From assembly GCA_934120395.1 (NCBI GenBank), contig CAKOTZ010000004.1, forward strand, positions 75,262-139,261: a stretch of DNA of 64,000 nucleotides, given 5' to 3'. The notes below the pieces were generated by a model that worked only from the letters and a program-made list of their open reading frames with translations, had not been told where the DNA came from and did no database searches. Shown here one piece after another: positions 32,385 to 42,086 of this stretch. Position 1 is the first letter of the stretch, and the number at the start of each line of letters is the position of its first letter. This DNA comes from an uncultured Clostridia bacterium. Lineage in GTDB: Bacteria; Bacillota; Clostridia; TANB77; CAG-508. The position numbers and the translations under genes are program-made.

Positions 32385-34691
32385 ATGGGAAATATAGTTT
32401 TGTTAGATGACCTTACAATTAATAAAATAGCAGCAGGAGAGGTAATAGAAAGACCAGCATCAGTTGTTAAGGAAATGGTTGAAAATTCAATAGATGCGGG
32501 TGCTAAAAATATAGTTGTAGAAATAAAAAATGGTGGAATTTCATATATAAGAGTAAGTGATGATGGAAAAGGAATTGAGCAAGATGATATGGAAATTGCA
32601 TTTGAAAGACACGCTACAAGTAAAATTAGACAAGCAGATGATTTACAGACAGTAAAATCAATGGGATTTAGAGGTGAAGCTTTAGCGAGTATAGCAGCTA
32701 TAGCAAATGTGGAAATGGTGTCTAAAACAGCAAACGCTGAGTTTGGATATAGGGTTGTAGTAGAAGCGGGACAAGTATTGGAAAAAGAAGAAACGGGTTG
32801 CGCAACAGGAACAACAATTACAGTAAAAAACTTGTTTTTTAATACACCGGTAAGATATAAATTTTTGAAAAAAGATTACACAGAATCTGGTTATATAGAG
32901 GATGCTATTACCAGATTAGCTTTAGTGCATCCAGATATTGCTTTTAAACTTGTTAATACAGGAAAAGTAATTATTCAAACAACAGGAGATGGACAAACCA
33001 AAAATACAATATATAGTATTTTTGGTAAGGATATTGCAAATGGAATAATTCCACTTCACTATACTTATGATGATATTATTGTTGATGGAGTAATTGGCAA
33101 ACCAGCAATTGCAAGAAATAATCGTACTCATCAAATGTTCTTTGTAAACAAACGTTATGTGAAGGATAAAACTTTATCATCAGCGATTGAACAAGCATAT
33201 AAGGGAATGTTGACAATTGGAAAACATGCTTTTTGCATATTAAATCTTGAGATGGATCCTAGCCAGGTAGATGTTAATGTTCATCCAGCAAAATTGGAAG
33301 TAAGATTCAAAGAAGAAAATAAAATATTTAAGTCTTTGTATCATGCTATCAAAGAAACATTATTAAAAACAGATTTGGTAAGAGAACCAGAAAAAAGTAC
33401 TGAAATAAAAAATGAAGAATCTAAAAGTGACAATATAATTTTAGACCAAATTGATGAAACAAAAGAAATAAATAAGGTAGAGGTTCCGAAAGAAGAAGTT
33501 AAAAATCAGAAAGAAGAAATAGATATTGATAAAAAATTCGAAGAAATTGCAAGAAATTATCAAACAGAAAAAAGTCAACCAAAATTTTCAAATTTCTTCA
33601 AAAGAAGACAAAAAGAAACAGATTCTAATGAAAAAATGAGTGTAGTGGAACAATTATATTATCAAAAAAACAATATAACACCGCTTGAAAAGACAGAGCC
33701 TGTGCAACAAACACAAGTACCGAAAATAGAATATAAATTTGAATTGTATAATGAACCAGAAATAAAAAATGAAGCTAAAGATAGAGTGGACACTATAATA
33801 GAAAATAATGCAAAGGAAAAGACAATTGAGAAAAAAGAAAATGAACCAAACATAGGTGAAAGCGAAACATTAGAAAGTTTACAAAACGAAAATATAGAGT
33901 CAATTGATAAAATAGATTTTAAACCGTACCCTGTTGAAGAAAATAAAAGTATTGACTTTGAACAAATGTATCAAAAAACTTTCGGAAAAGAAGTTGTAAA
34001 AGAGGATGAAGAAACTTACAAACAAGGTCAAATGGAAACAGTTGAAAACCAGATGAAACCTGTTCAAGGAGAAAATATTTCAGTATTTGATACAAAAGAA
34101 ATTGCAGAAAAACAGCCTAAATACAAATTTATTGGAATTGCTTTTTCAACTTACATTATTTTGGAAATTGAGAATGATATATACATATTAGACCAACATG
34201 CAGCACATGAAAGAATAATGTATGAAAAAGTAAAAAAGAATTTTTACAGTGATGAGGCAAAAGATTCTCAAATGATGTTATTACCTGATATTATAACTCT
34301 AACACATAAGGAGATGGATATTACAAGAGAAAATATAAGTATGTTTGAAAAAGCAGGATTTATATTAGAGGAGTTTGGGGATAACACAATAAAATTGGTT
34401 GGTGTACCTAATATTTGTATGGAATTAGATACAAAAGAATTATTTATGGATATATTAGACGCAATTGATACTGTTGCTATAACTGCAAAACAAGAGAAAG
34501 AAGATAAATTTATAGCAACTATTGCATGCAAGGCTGCTGTTAAGGCAAACATGGCTTTAAGTATACCAGAGGTAGATGCTTTGATGCAGGATTTATTAAA
34601 ATTGCCAAATCCATTTACATGTCCACATGGAAGACCAACTGCAATTAAAATGAGTAAAATTGATATTGAAAAAAAGTTTAGTAGGAGATAA
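32385..34691 (+). CDS. mutL: DNA mismatch repair protein MutL
   Basis: 768 aa. N-terminal GHKL ATPase with EVIERPASVVKEMVENSIDAGA split motifs, DDGKGIE and FRGEALASIAA, then NVHPAKLEVRF. A long charged linker (residues about 330-575) precedes the C-terminal endonuclease domain with DQHAAHERIMYE near residue 603 and CPHGRP near 746, the metal-site motifs of nicking MutL proteins. mutS is not in the window. miaA follows 12 bp later, so the two form an operon. Confidence 0.96.
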   Translation: MGNIVLLDDLTINKIAAGEVIERPASVVKEMVENSIDAGAKNIVVEIKNGGISYIRVSDDGKGIEQDDMEIAFERHATSKIRQADDLQTVKSMGFRGEALASIAAIANVEMVSKTANAEFGYRVVVEAGQVLEKEETGCATGTTITVKNLFFNTPVRYKFLKKDYTESGYIEDAITRLALVHPDIAFKLVNTGKVIIQTTGDGQTKNTIYSIFGKDIANGIIPLHYTYDDIIVDGVIGKPAIARNNRTHQMFFVNKRYVKDKTLSSAIEQAYKGMLTIGKHAFCILNLEMDPSQVDVNVHPAKLEVRFKEENKIFKSLYHAIKETLLKTDLVREPEKSTEIKNEESKSDNIILDQIDETKEINKVEVPKEEVKNQKEEIDIDKKFEEIARNYQTEKSQPKFSNFFKRRQKETDSNEKMSVVEQLYYQKNNITPLEKTEPVQQTQVPKIEYKFELYNEPEIKNEAKDRVDTIIENNAKEKTIEKKENEPNIGESETLESLQNENIESIDKIDFKPYPVEENKSIDFEQMYQKTFGKEVVKEDEETYKQGQMETVENQMKPVQGENISVFDTKEIAEKQPKYKFIGIAFSTYIILEIENDIYILDQHAAHERIMYEKVKKNFYSDEAKDSQMMLLPDIITLTHKEMDITRENISMFEKAGFILEEFGDNTIKLVGVPNICMELDTKELFMDILDAIDTVAITAKQEKEDKFIATIACKAAVKANMALSIPEVDALMQDLLKLPNPFTCPHGRPTAIKMSKIDIEKKFSRR

Positions 34692-34703
34692 AAGGAGAAA
34701 AGC

Positions 34704-35633
34704 ATGGGACAAAAACCGAAAGTAATTGTTATTGCAGGACCAACAGCTTCAGGAAAAACAGCATTATCAATAGAATTGGCGAAAAAAATCAATGGAGAAA
34801 TTGTGTCAGCAGATTCTATGCAAATTTATAAGGAAATGGACATTGGAACGGCTAAACCTACAAAAGATGAAATGGAAAATATTAAGCACTATTTATTGGA
34901 TTTTGTTTCACCAGAAGAAAGATTTAGCGTAGCACAATATCAGGAATTAGCACAAAAAAAGATAGAAACAATATTAAAAAACGGTAAAGTGCCTATTGTT
35001 GTTGGTGGAACAGGTCTATACATTGACTCGCTTGTATATGGCATTAAATTTGAACAAACAAATACAGATATGGAATATCGTTCTATGCTTGAAAAGATAG
35101 CTGAAACTGATGGATTAGAAACATTGTATAATAAAGCTAAAGAAATTGACCCAACTGCGATGAAAAAAATTAGCCCAAATGATAAAAAGAGGATTATTCG
35201 TGTATTAGAAATATATAAACAGACTGGGAAAACAAAGACTGAACAAGAGATAGAATCAAGAAAACAAGAGATTCCTTTTGATTATAAAGTTTTTATTTTA
35301 GAAATGGACAGGGATAAACTTTATGAAAAAATTAATTTAAGAGTTGATATGATGCTAGAACAAGGCTTAATTGAAGAGGTTAAACAGATTTATAAAAAAT
35401 ATTCATATTTTCCAACTGCAATGCAAGGTATTGGCTATAAGGAAGTAGTTGAATACTTGAAAAATGAAATATCAAAAGAAGAAATGATTGAAAAAATTAA
35501 GCAGGAAACTAGAAGATATGCTAAGAGGCAAATTACTTGGTTTAAAAAAGATAAAAATTGGAAAAAAATAAATGCATTAGATACATTACCAAATAATATA
35601 AATATTATTTTGGAGGAGTATGGTGAAAGATAA
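34704..35633 (+). CDS. miaA: tRNA dimethylallyltransferase
   Basis: 309 aa, typical length. It transfers the dimethylallyl group to A37 of tRNAs reading UNN codons. P-loop GPTASGKT near residue 10, SADSMQIYKEMDIGTAKP, VVGGTGLYIDSL, and YAKRQITWFKKD near the end. It overlaps the next gene by 14 bp. Confidence 0.96.
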   Translation: MGQKPKVIVIAGPTASGKTALSIELAKKINGEIVSADSMQIYKEMDIGTAKPTKDEMENIKHYLLDFVSPEERFSVAQYQELAQKKIETILKNGKVPIVVGGTGLYIDSLVYGIKFEQTNTDMEYRSMLEKIAETDGLETLYNKAKEIDPTAMKKISPNDKKRIIRVLEIYKQTGKTKTEQEIESRKQEIPFDYKVFILEMDRDKLYEKINLRVDMMLEQGLIEEVKQIYKKYSYFPTAMQGIGYKEVVEYLKNEISKEEMIEKIKQETRRYAKRQITWFKKDKNWKKINALDTLPNNINIILEEYGER

Positions 35634-36867
35634 TAAAAAAACAATCAATATAAAAAAGAAATTAATACAGATATTTATTTTTGTTCTTTCTGTAGGTATT
35701 ATTAGTTATTTGATTTTTAAGGGATATTCGTTATTAACTCAATCGGCAAATGTTTTTATATTGGAAAATGGAAATTTGACACTACAAGAAGAAACAGTTG
35801 GACTATTAATTAGAGAAGAAAATGTAGTAAAAGGACAAAATTATAAAAACGGAATGTTGCAGATAAAGACAGAGGGAGAAAGGGTTGCAAAGGGAGAATC
35901 AATATTTAGGTATTATAGTGCTACTGAAGAATCTATAAAACAAAAAATTGCAGAAGTTGAAAAAGAAATACAAGCTAATATACCGTCCGATATGCAATCA
36001 TTACCTAGTGATATTAGTCTACTTGAAACTCAGATAAAAGAGAAGTTGGATGGATTAAATAAAAATAGCGATTTGCAAAAGATACAGGAATGTAAGCAAG
36101 ATATAAATACATATATGACAAAGAAAATAAACAAAATTGGAGAAAGTGCAAGTGAAAATTCTGTAATAAAAAATTTAATTGCTAAAAGGGAAAATTATGA
36201 AAAAGAATTAACAAAAAATTCAGAGTATATTAATGCACCTGAAAGCGGTGTTGTATCATACAGAGTAGATGGATTGGAAGATGTATTAAAAACTGATGAT
36301 TTTAGTTATTTGAATAAAAAATTTTTAGATGGTTTGAATGTAAAAACAGGTCAAATAATAGCGACAAGCGAAGAAAGCGGAAAAATTATAAATAATTTTA
36401 AAAGTTATATTGCTGTTCATTTAAATTCAGATGCTGCAAAGCATGCACAAATAGATGATAATGTTACATTACAATTATCTAACTCAGAAGAAATTAATGC
36501 TAAGATTTCATATATCAATGTGGAAGAAGATGACAGCAGGGTAATTGTATTTGAAATTACAAAAAAGATAGAGGAATTAATACAATACAGGCAAATATCA
36601 TTATCTGTTATTTGGTGGGATTATAGTGGATTTAAAGTGCCTAATATGGCTATTGTAACAGAAAAAGATAAAACATATATTATGAGAAATAGAGTTGGTT
36701 ATACTGAAAAAGTTTTGGTTAAAATTAAAAGACAAAATGATGATTATTCTATAATAGATAATTATACATCAGATGAATTAAAAGAAATGGGATATTCAAA
36801 AAAAGAAATAGACAGTATGAATAGAATTGCAATGTATGATGAAATTATTATAAATCCTAACAGGTAA
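35620..36867 (+). CDS. HlyD-like membrane-fusion/adaptor protein
   Basis: 415 aa. Single N-terminal membrane span (residues about 15-33), then a biotinyl-lipoyl-like beta segment (EETVGLLIREENVVKG), a coiled coil (residues 100-200) and a beta return with NAPESGVVSYRVDG, the layout of HlyD-family adaptors. No export ATPase is adjacent. In Clostridia a similar gene often precedes sepF, which suggests a division-linked envelope role. ATG 35620 or GTG 35623 could be the start; both share the GGAGGA site. Confidence 0.72.
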   Translation: MVKDNKKTINIKKKLIQIFIFVLSVGIISYLIFKGYSLLTQSANVFILENGNLTLQEETVGLLIREENVVKGQNYKNGMLQIKTEGERVAKGESIFRYYSATEESIKQKIAEVEKEIQANIPSDMQSLPSDISLLETQIKEKLDGLNKNSDLQKIQECKQDINTYMTKKINKIGESASENSVIKNLIAKRENYEKELTKNSEYINAPESGVVSYRVDGLEDVLKTDDFSYLNKKFLDGLNVKTGQIIATSEESGKIINNFKSYIAVHLNSDAAKHAQIDDNVTLQLSNSEEINAKISYINVEEDDSRVIVFEITKKIEELIQYRQISLSVIWWDYSGFKVPNMAIVTEKDKTYIMRNRVGYTEKVLVKIKRQNDDYSIIDNYTSDELKEMGYSKKEIDSMNRIAMYDEIIINPNR

Positions 36868-36931
36868 TATTACAAATATATTACAAGAATATTATTTTTA
36901 AATTACAAACAGAAAAAATATAAAAAAACCC

Positions 36932-36960
36932 TTGACATTGGTTCGAAAAAGTTAGATACT
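36932..36960 (+). promoter_or_regulatory. Promoter of sepF
   Basis: TTGACA (36932-36937), 17-bp spacer, GATACT (36955-36960). Confidence 0.55.
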
Positions 36961-37011
36961 ATAAATGCTGTTAGAGGAGATTACGAAGGAAAAATTTTAG
37001 GAGGTAATGAT

Positions 37012-37494
37012 ATGGCTGGAGCTATCATGAACAAGCTTTTAGATTTTATGGGTGTTGAACCTGAAGATGATGAAAAAGATGAATTAGATAATAAATATAT
37101 GTATGAATATGAAGATGATGAAGAAGAAGACGATAGAAAGTTGTTTGGTAAGAAGAATAAAGTTGTAAACATGCCACAGGCTCAACAAGTAAAAATGGTA
37201 GTTTTTCAGGTGACTTCTTTTGAACAATCAGAAACAATTTGTAATTTACTAAAAGAAAAACAATCGGTTATTGTAAGCTTAGAATATGTTAATAAAGATA
37301 TTGCAAGACGTGTTATAGATTTCATTAGTGGAGCTGCACACGCTTTAAATGGACATATTCAAAAAGTATCAAATGCAATTTTTGTTTTAGCACCATATAA
37401 CTATGAAATTGCAAATGAATTAGCAAGGGAAGAAATAAAAAATAAACTTTCTGTATCATGGCTAAAAAACAATAGTAATAATTCTGGATTCTAA
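37012..37494 (+). CDS. sepF: Cell division protein SepF
   Basis: 160 aa. N-terminal amphipathic membrane-binding helix (GAIMNKLLDFMGV), an acidic linker (residues about 20-45) and the C-terminal SepF domain (VFQVTSFEQSETICNLLKEKQSVIV, then IDFISGAAHALNGHIQKVS, FVLAP). SepF bundles FtsZ filaments and tethers them to the membrane. AGGAGG precedes ATG. divIVA follows 27 bp later. Confidence 0.95.
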   Translation: MAGAIMNKLLDFMGVEPEDDEKDELDNKYMYEYEDDEEEDDRKLFGKKNKVVNMPQAQQVKMVVFQVTSFEQSETICNLLKEKQSVIVSLEYVNKDIARRVIDFISGAAHALNGHIQKVSNAIFVLAPYNYEIANELAREEIKNKLSVSWLKNNSNNSGF

Positions 37495-37521
37495 TGTTAA
37501 AAAGTAGGAGGCTTTAAATAT

Positions 37522-37971
37522 ATGCTCACACCTTTAGATATAGAGAATAAAAGATTTTCTAAACAAATGATGAATGGATATAATGTTGGAGAAGTTGATG
37601 ATTTTCTAGATGAATTAACAGCTGATTATGAAAAATTATATAAAGAAAATTCAGATATGAAAGAAAAATTAGATGAAACTTTAAATAATTTGTCTCAATA
37701 TAAATCAATCGAAAGTACTTTGCAAAGTACTTTAGTTATGGCTCAGTCAACAGCAGATGACATAAAAAAAGTTGCACAGCAACAAGCCACACAAATTGTA
37801 AAGGATGCTGAAACTGGTGCAAGAGAAGCTGTAAATGAATTAAATCAAGAAATTGCTTTAAAACAAAAAGAATTAGATGATTTAAAAAAGCAATTTGATG
37901 TATATAAGGCAAAAATGGAATCAATTCTAATTTCTCAATTAGAATTATTGAAAGAGGTAAATGAAGAGTAA
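37522..37971 (+). CDS. divIVA: DivIVA-domain protein
   Basis: 149 aa. The DivIVA N-terminal membrane-binding motif (LTPLDIENKRFSKQMMNGYN then GEVDDFLDEL) is followed by two coiled-coil stretches. Shorter than full DivIVA but with the standard landmarks. It localises at curved membrane or septa and acts with SepF in division. A hairpin terminator follows. Confidence 0.92.
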   Translation: MLTPLDIENKRFSKQMMNGYNVGEVDDFLDELTADYEKLYKENSDMKEKLDETLNNLSQYKSIESTLQSTLVMAQSTADDIKKVAQQQATQIVKDAETGAREAVNELNQEIALKQKELDDLKKQFDVYKAKMESILISQLELLKEVNEE

Positions 37972-37975
37972 AAAT

Positions 37976-38006
37976 GGGTTAAATAATAATTTGACCTGTT
38001 TTTTTA
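37976..38006 (+). terminator. Terminator after divIVA
   Basis: GGTTAAAT pairs with ATTTGACC (one G-U) around AATA, followed by T7. Confidence 0.7.
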
Positions 38007-38075
38007 TATACAAATCTAATATAAAGTGGTATAATATAGTTATGTTAAGTTTATTATTGCAAGGAGGAAGACATA

Positions 38076-38408
38076 ATGTTAGATTACAAAAAGGCGCGGG
38101 AAAAAGGCGTTAGGGCAACAAACATTAACGAGCTGTATTTTACTTTAAGAAATTTTTATCCTACTATAACAAGCAAAACTTTTGACTTGCTTATTAAGAA
38201 ACTGGGCGAAGATGAGCTTAAAAAGGCTATTGAAAGAAAAAAAATAGAAGAAATAGGAATTGAATTAGAAAAAGTTGACAAGTTGATGAATGAAAGCAAA
38301 GTGGAATTTTGTTCAGATGAAACTAAATGGGTTGTTGGCATTACAATTTTAGCTTTATATGCAACAGTAGCATCCACTATTGCATTAACCTTAATCCTGA
38401 ACCGTTAA
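38076..38408 (+). CDS. 110-aa protein with C-terminal membrane anchor
   Basis: Helical charged body (residues 1-85) and a C-terminal hydrophobic span (WVVGITILALYATVASTIALTLIL). AAGGAGG lies seven bases upstream of the ATG. Flanked by terminators, so a single-gene unit. No family recognised. Confidence 0.65.
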   Translation: MLDYKKAREKGVRATNINELYFTLRNFYPTITSKTFDLLIKKLGEDELKKAIERKKIEEIGIELEKVDKLMNESKVEFCSDETKWVVGITILALYATVASTIALTLILNR

Positions 38409-38419
38409 TCCGAATGCGG

Positions 38420-38448
38420 AAGGAGCCCTAAATTTAGGGTTCCTTTTT
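38420..38448 (+). terminator. Intrinsic terminator
   Basis: AGGAGCCCTA pairs with TAGGGTTCCT (one G-U), followed by T5. Confidence 0.85.
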
Positions 38449-38501
38449 GTTACAGTAGGTTACATTAATGTTAAATCTATATTACATTTGTGTAAATACT
38501 A

Positions 38502-38529
38502 TTGACATATTGAGTTATTGGAATAAAAT
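38502..38529 (+). promoter_or_regulatory. Promoter of rsmD
   Basis: TTGACA (38502-38507), 16-bp spacer, TAAAAT (38524-38529). Confidence 0.6.
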
Positions 38530-38553
38530 ATTAATGTATGATGGAGTGAAAAT

Positions 38554-39114
38554 ATGAGAATTATAAGTGGAAGTGCAAGAGGAACTAAGCTTTTTACTTT
38601 AGAAGGAATAGAAACTAGACCAACCTTAGATAGAATAAAGGAATCATTGTTTAGCATAGTTCAAAATAAATTAATAGATGCTGAAATATTAGATTTATTT
38701 GCTGGAAGTGGTGCTCTAGGTTTGGAATGCCTAAGCAGAGGGGCAAAATTTTGTATTTTTTCAGATAGTTCTAAAAAAGCTATAGGGATAATAAATCAAA
38801 ATATTGAAAAAACAAAAATGACGGATAAATCACTTGTAATTCAAGCAAATTTTGAAAATGCTTTAAAAAAAGTGGCTACACAAGGAAAAAAATTTGACTT
38901 AATTTTTTTAGATCCACCTTATGAAAGCAATTTAATAGATAAATCAATTAAAATAATTTTAGAATTAAATCTATTGAAAAAAGAAGGAATAATTATAGCT
39001 GAAACAGACCAGCTTGAATTATTGTTAGACAAAATTAAAGAGTTAGAAATAGAAATTATAGATATTAGAAAATACGGAAGAGTAAAATTAGTGTTTTTAA
39101 ATCGAAAGGGGTAA
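38554..39114 (+). CDS. rsmD: 16S rRNA (guanine-966-N2) methyltransferase
   Basis: 186 aa. MRIISGSARGTKL at the start, SAM-binding LDLFAGSGALGLECLSRGA near residue 47 and catalytic DPPY near 120 (FLDPPYES). These are the RsmD landmarks. In many Firmicutes coaD follows; here the next gene is a coiled-coil protein 3 bp away. Confidence 0.94.
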   Translation: MRIISGSARGTKLFTLEGIETRPTLDRIKESLFSIVQNKLIDAEILDLFAGSGALGLECLSRGAKFCIFSDSSKKAIGIINQNIEKTKMTDKSLVIQANFENALKKVATQGKKFDLIFLDPPYESNLIDKSIKIILELNLLKKEGIIIAETDQLELLLDKIKELEIEIIDIRKYGRVKLVFLNRKG

Positions 39115-39117
39115 AAA

Positions 39118-39666
39118 ATGGAAATTTTTACACTATTGGAAACCTTAGAAGATATAGTAGAAAGAAGTAGAACTGTGCCATTAACTAAAAAAGGCATTAT
39201 AGAAAAAGAGGAGTTACTTGATATTGTAAAAGAAATACGATTAAAATTGCCAGATGAATTAAAACAAGCTAAATGGGTAAAAGAGGAAAGACAAAGAATT
39301 TTGGAAGAGGCACAAAAAGAGGCAAATGATATAGTTAAAGAGGCAGAAAATAGAATTATAGCGATGATTGATGAACATGAAATAACTAGAAAAGCATATG
39401 AGCAAAAAGCAGAAATTATAGAAACTGCAAATGAAATGTCTAGAGAAATTACAAAGGGAACAAAAATATATGCAGATAATATTTTAGAAAATGTTCAAAA
39501 CGTTTTAGAGGATTCACTAAAAATAATGCAAAAGACAGTACAAGATTCGTTAAAGGAAATGCAAGATTCTATAGGAGGAACTTTAGAAAAGGTTCAAGGA
39601 AATTTTGAAGGCACTATTGATGATGTTATAAAAACTGTACAAGAAAATAGAAGAGAATTAAAATAA
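39118..39666 (+). CDS. Coiled-coil protein, ATP synthase E/B-like
   Basis: 182 aa, almost all helical and charged. EERQRILEEAQKEANDIVKEAE has the heptad pattern of ATP synthase peripheral-stalk subunits, which is why such genes are often called ATPase, but there is no nucleotide-binding motif. The C-terminal part carries repeats like QDSLKEMQDSIGGTLEKVQ. Operon with rsmD; role unknown. Confidence 0.65.
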   Translation: MEIFTLLETLEDIVERSRTVPLTKKGIIEKEELLDIVKEIRLKLPDELKQAKWVKEERQRILEEAQKEANDIVKEAENRIIAMIDEHEITRKAYEQKAEIIETANEMSREITKGTKIYADNILENVQNVLEDSLKIMQKTVQDSLKEMQDSIGGTLEKVQGNFEGTIDDVIKTVQENRRELK

Positions 39667-39670
39667 TAGG

Positions 39671-39730
39671 AAAGTCAAAATAGGAAGTCAAAGCATAGTG
39701 TTTGAGTTGGATTTACTGTTTTGACTTTTT
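39671..39730 (+). terminator. Long-loop terminator before ftsK
   Basis: AAAGTCAAAA (39671) pairs with TTTTGACTTT with about 40 nt between, followed by T's. The long loop weakens the call. Confidence 0.45.
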
Positions 39731-39752
39731 GTTATAGGTAAAAGGAGCAAAA

Positions 39753-42071
39753 ATGGCAAAAAGAAGGAAAAAAAAGAAAAAGGAATTTAATTTAGATTTA
39801 ACAGTAGTTGTGCTTATAATAATAAGTATTCTATTAGCTGTGTTAATATTCACAAAATCTGGATATATTGGAGAACAATTAAGTCCAATGCTAGGAGGAT
39901 TAGTTGGAATTATAAAATATTTAATACCAATAGGAACATTTGCCATAGCAATTAGTTTGGCGTGTCAAAAGCAAAAATATATGACGATGAAGCTTGGACA
40001 GTATACTGTATTTTTGTTGTGTATTTGTGTAATATTATGTATATTTCAAATTTCAAATGAAAAATTGAATGTAAATGATGAATTTTGGACAGTTGTAAAA
40101 GAAGCTTATACATTAGGAGAGCAAAATCAAGGTGGTGGAGCAATAGGAGCAATGATAGCTCTTCCATTTATTGATTTGATTGGAATATATGGCACAATTA
40201 TTTTAAATGCCGGAGTTGCAATTATATTGTTAATAATTATGTTTGATATAAAACCAGCACAGCTAATTGCTGAGTGGATAGAGGAAATGCAAGAAAGAAG
40301 AAAAGAAATAAAAGAAACAGAAGAAAAGGAAATAGAAGAACCTGTTAAGAAGGAAAGAAAAACTAAAACAACCAAAATTAGAAATGTTAAAACTGAAGAA
40401 CCTGCAATAATAGAGGAAATACCAATGGAAGAACAAATTACAATTAATATACCAGAGAATAAATTAGAGAAGAAGAACAAAAATAACGGAAAAAAAGGTA
40501 ATGATTTTATTGAATCTAATTTGTTTAAACAAGAGGTAGAAAAGAAGGAGGAAAAAACAAAAGAAGTTTTAACTTTAGAACATGCAATAACAATTGAAGA
40601 TGAGCATTATGAATTTCCACCTATTGAATTTTTAGAAATTGGAGAACAGCAGGTACTTAAGGGAGGAAAAAAATCTGTAACAGAAACAGCAAGCAAGTTA
40701 CAAAAAACACTATATAGCTTTGGCGTATCGGCAAAAGTAGAAAAGGTATCTGTAGGACCATCTATTACCAGATATGAGCTAAAACCAGCAGAAGGTGTAA
40801 GAGTTAGTAAAATTGCAAAACTTGCGGATGATATTGCTTTAAATTTAGCAGCAGAATCAATTCGTATAGAAGCTCCAATACCAGGTAAGCAAGCGGTGGG
40901 GATTGAAGTTCCAAACAAAGAAAATGAAATTGTACATTTAAGAGATATTATTGATAGTGAGAAGTTTAGAGAGTCAAAATCTAAGCTATCAATGGCTCTT
41001 GGGAAAGACGTTGCTGGAGAAGAAATAATTGCAGATATTGCTAAAATGCCACATGTTTTAATTGCTGGTTCAACGGGTTCTGGTAAAAGTGTTTGTATTA
41101 ATACTTTAATTACGAGCATTATATATAAGGCAAAACCTAGTGAAGTAAAGCTAGTAATGGTTGATCCTAAGGTGGTAGAGTTATCAGTATACAATGGAAT
41201 ACCACATCTTTTGATTCCAGTTGTAACTGATCCTAAAAAAGCAGCAGGTGCTTTAGCTTGGGCAGTACAGGAAATGGTTAATAGATATAGCCTTTTTGCG
41301 GCAAAAGGTGTAAGAGATATAAAAGGATATAATGCTGAACTTGAAAAAGAAGAAGGAGCAGAAAAACTACCACAAATTGTTATTATTATAGATGAACTTG
41401 CTGATTTGATGATGGTTGCTCCAAATGATGTTGAAGATGCTATTTGTAGACTGGCTCAAATGGCAAGAGCAGCTGGAATGCATTTAGTTATTGCAACACA
41501 AAGACCTTCTGTTGATGTTATTACAGGTATTATTAAAGCAAATATTCCATCTAGGATTGCCTTTGCTGTATCTTCTGGAATAGATTCAAGAACTATTTTG
41601 GATATGGTAGGTGCAGAAAAATTATTAGGAAAAGGAGATATGTTATTTTCACCTATTGGAACATCTAAACCAATTCGTGTGCAGGGGGCATTTATTTCCG
41701 ACAAAGAAGTTGAAAAGATTGTAGACTTTTTAAAGGCAAGTGGTGAAGTCAACTATAGTGAAGATATTCTTGAAAAAATAGAAAATAATGCCAGTGGAAA
41801 TGATAAGGAAATAAAAGATGATGATGACGATACAGATGATTTATTAATGGAAGCAATAGAAACAGTTGTTGAAACAGGTCAAGCTTCAACGTCATTTATT
41901 CAAAGAAGGTTTAAAGTAGGATATGCAAGAGCTGGAAGAATAATGGATCAAATGGAGGCAAGAGGAATAATATCTGGTTATGAGGGAAGTAAGCCAAGAC
42001 AAGTATTAATGACAAAGGAAAGACTTCAGGAATTAAAAACTGCTACTCCAGCAACAGAAGACCAAGAATAA
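39753..42071 (+). CDS. ftsK: FtsK/SpoIIIE DNA translocase
   Basis: 772 aa. N-terminal block of about four membrane spans (residues 18-165), a charged linker, then the motor: GSTGSGKSVCINTLI near 438 (Walker A), VIIIDELADLM (Walker B), ATQRPSVDVITG and RIAFAVSSGIDSRTILD. The last 70 residues are the gamma winged helix (TSFIQRRFKVGYARAGRIMDQ) that reads DNA polarity sequences. It moves chromosome ends through the septum in division or sporulation. AAGGAG precedes ATG. Confidence 0.95.
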   Translation: MAKRRKKKKKEFNLDLTVVVLIIISILLAVLIFTKSGYIGEQLSPMLGGLVGIIKYLIPIGTFAIAISLACQKQKYMTMKLGQYTVFLLCICVILCIFQISNEKLNVNDEFWTVVKEAYTLGEQNQGGGAIGAMIALPFIDLIGIYGTIILNAGVAIILLIIMFDIKPAQLIAEWIEEMQERRKEIKETEEKEIEEPVKKERKTKTTKIRNVKTEEPAIIEEIPMEEQITINIPENKLEKKNKNNGKKGNDFIESNLFKQEVEKKEEKTKEVLTLEHAITIEDEHYEFPPIEFLEIGEQQVLKGGKKSVTETASKLQKTLYSFGVSAKVEKVSVGPSITRYELKPAEGVRVSKIAKLADDIALNLAAESIRIEAPIPGKQAVGIEVPNKENEIVHLRDIIDSEKFRESKSKLSMALGKDVAGEEIIADIAKMPHVLIAGSTGSGKSVCINTLITSIIYKAKPSEVKLVMVDPKVVELSVYNGIPHLLIPVVTDPKKAAGALAWAVQEMVNRYSLFAAKGVRDIKGYNAELEKEEGAEKLPQIVIIIDELADLMMVAPNDVEDAICRLAQMARAAGMHLVIATQRPSVDVITGIIKANIPSRIAFAVSSGIDSRTILDMVGAEKLLGKGDMLFSPIGTSKPIRVQGAFISDKEVEKIVDFLKASGEVNYSEDILEKIENNASGNDKEIKDDDDDTDDLLMEAIETVVETGQASTSFIQRRFKVGYARAGRIMDQMEARGIISGYEGSKPRQVLMTKERLQELKTATPATEDQE

Positions 42072-42086
42072 AAGGAAGGTGTTTTC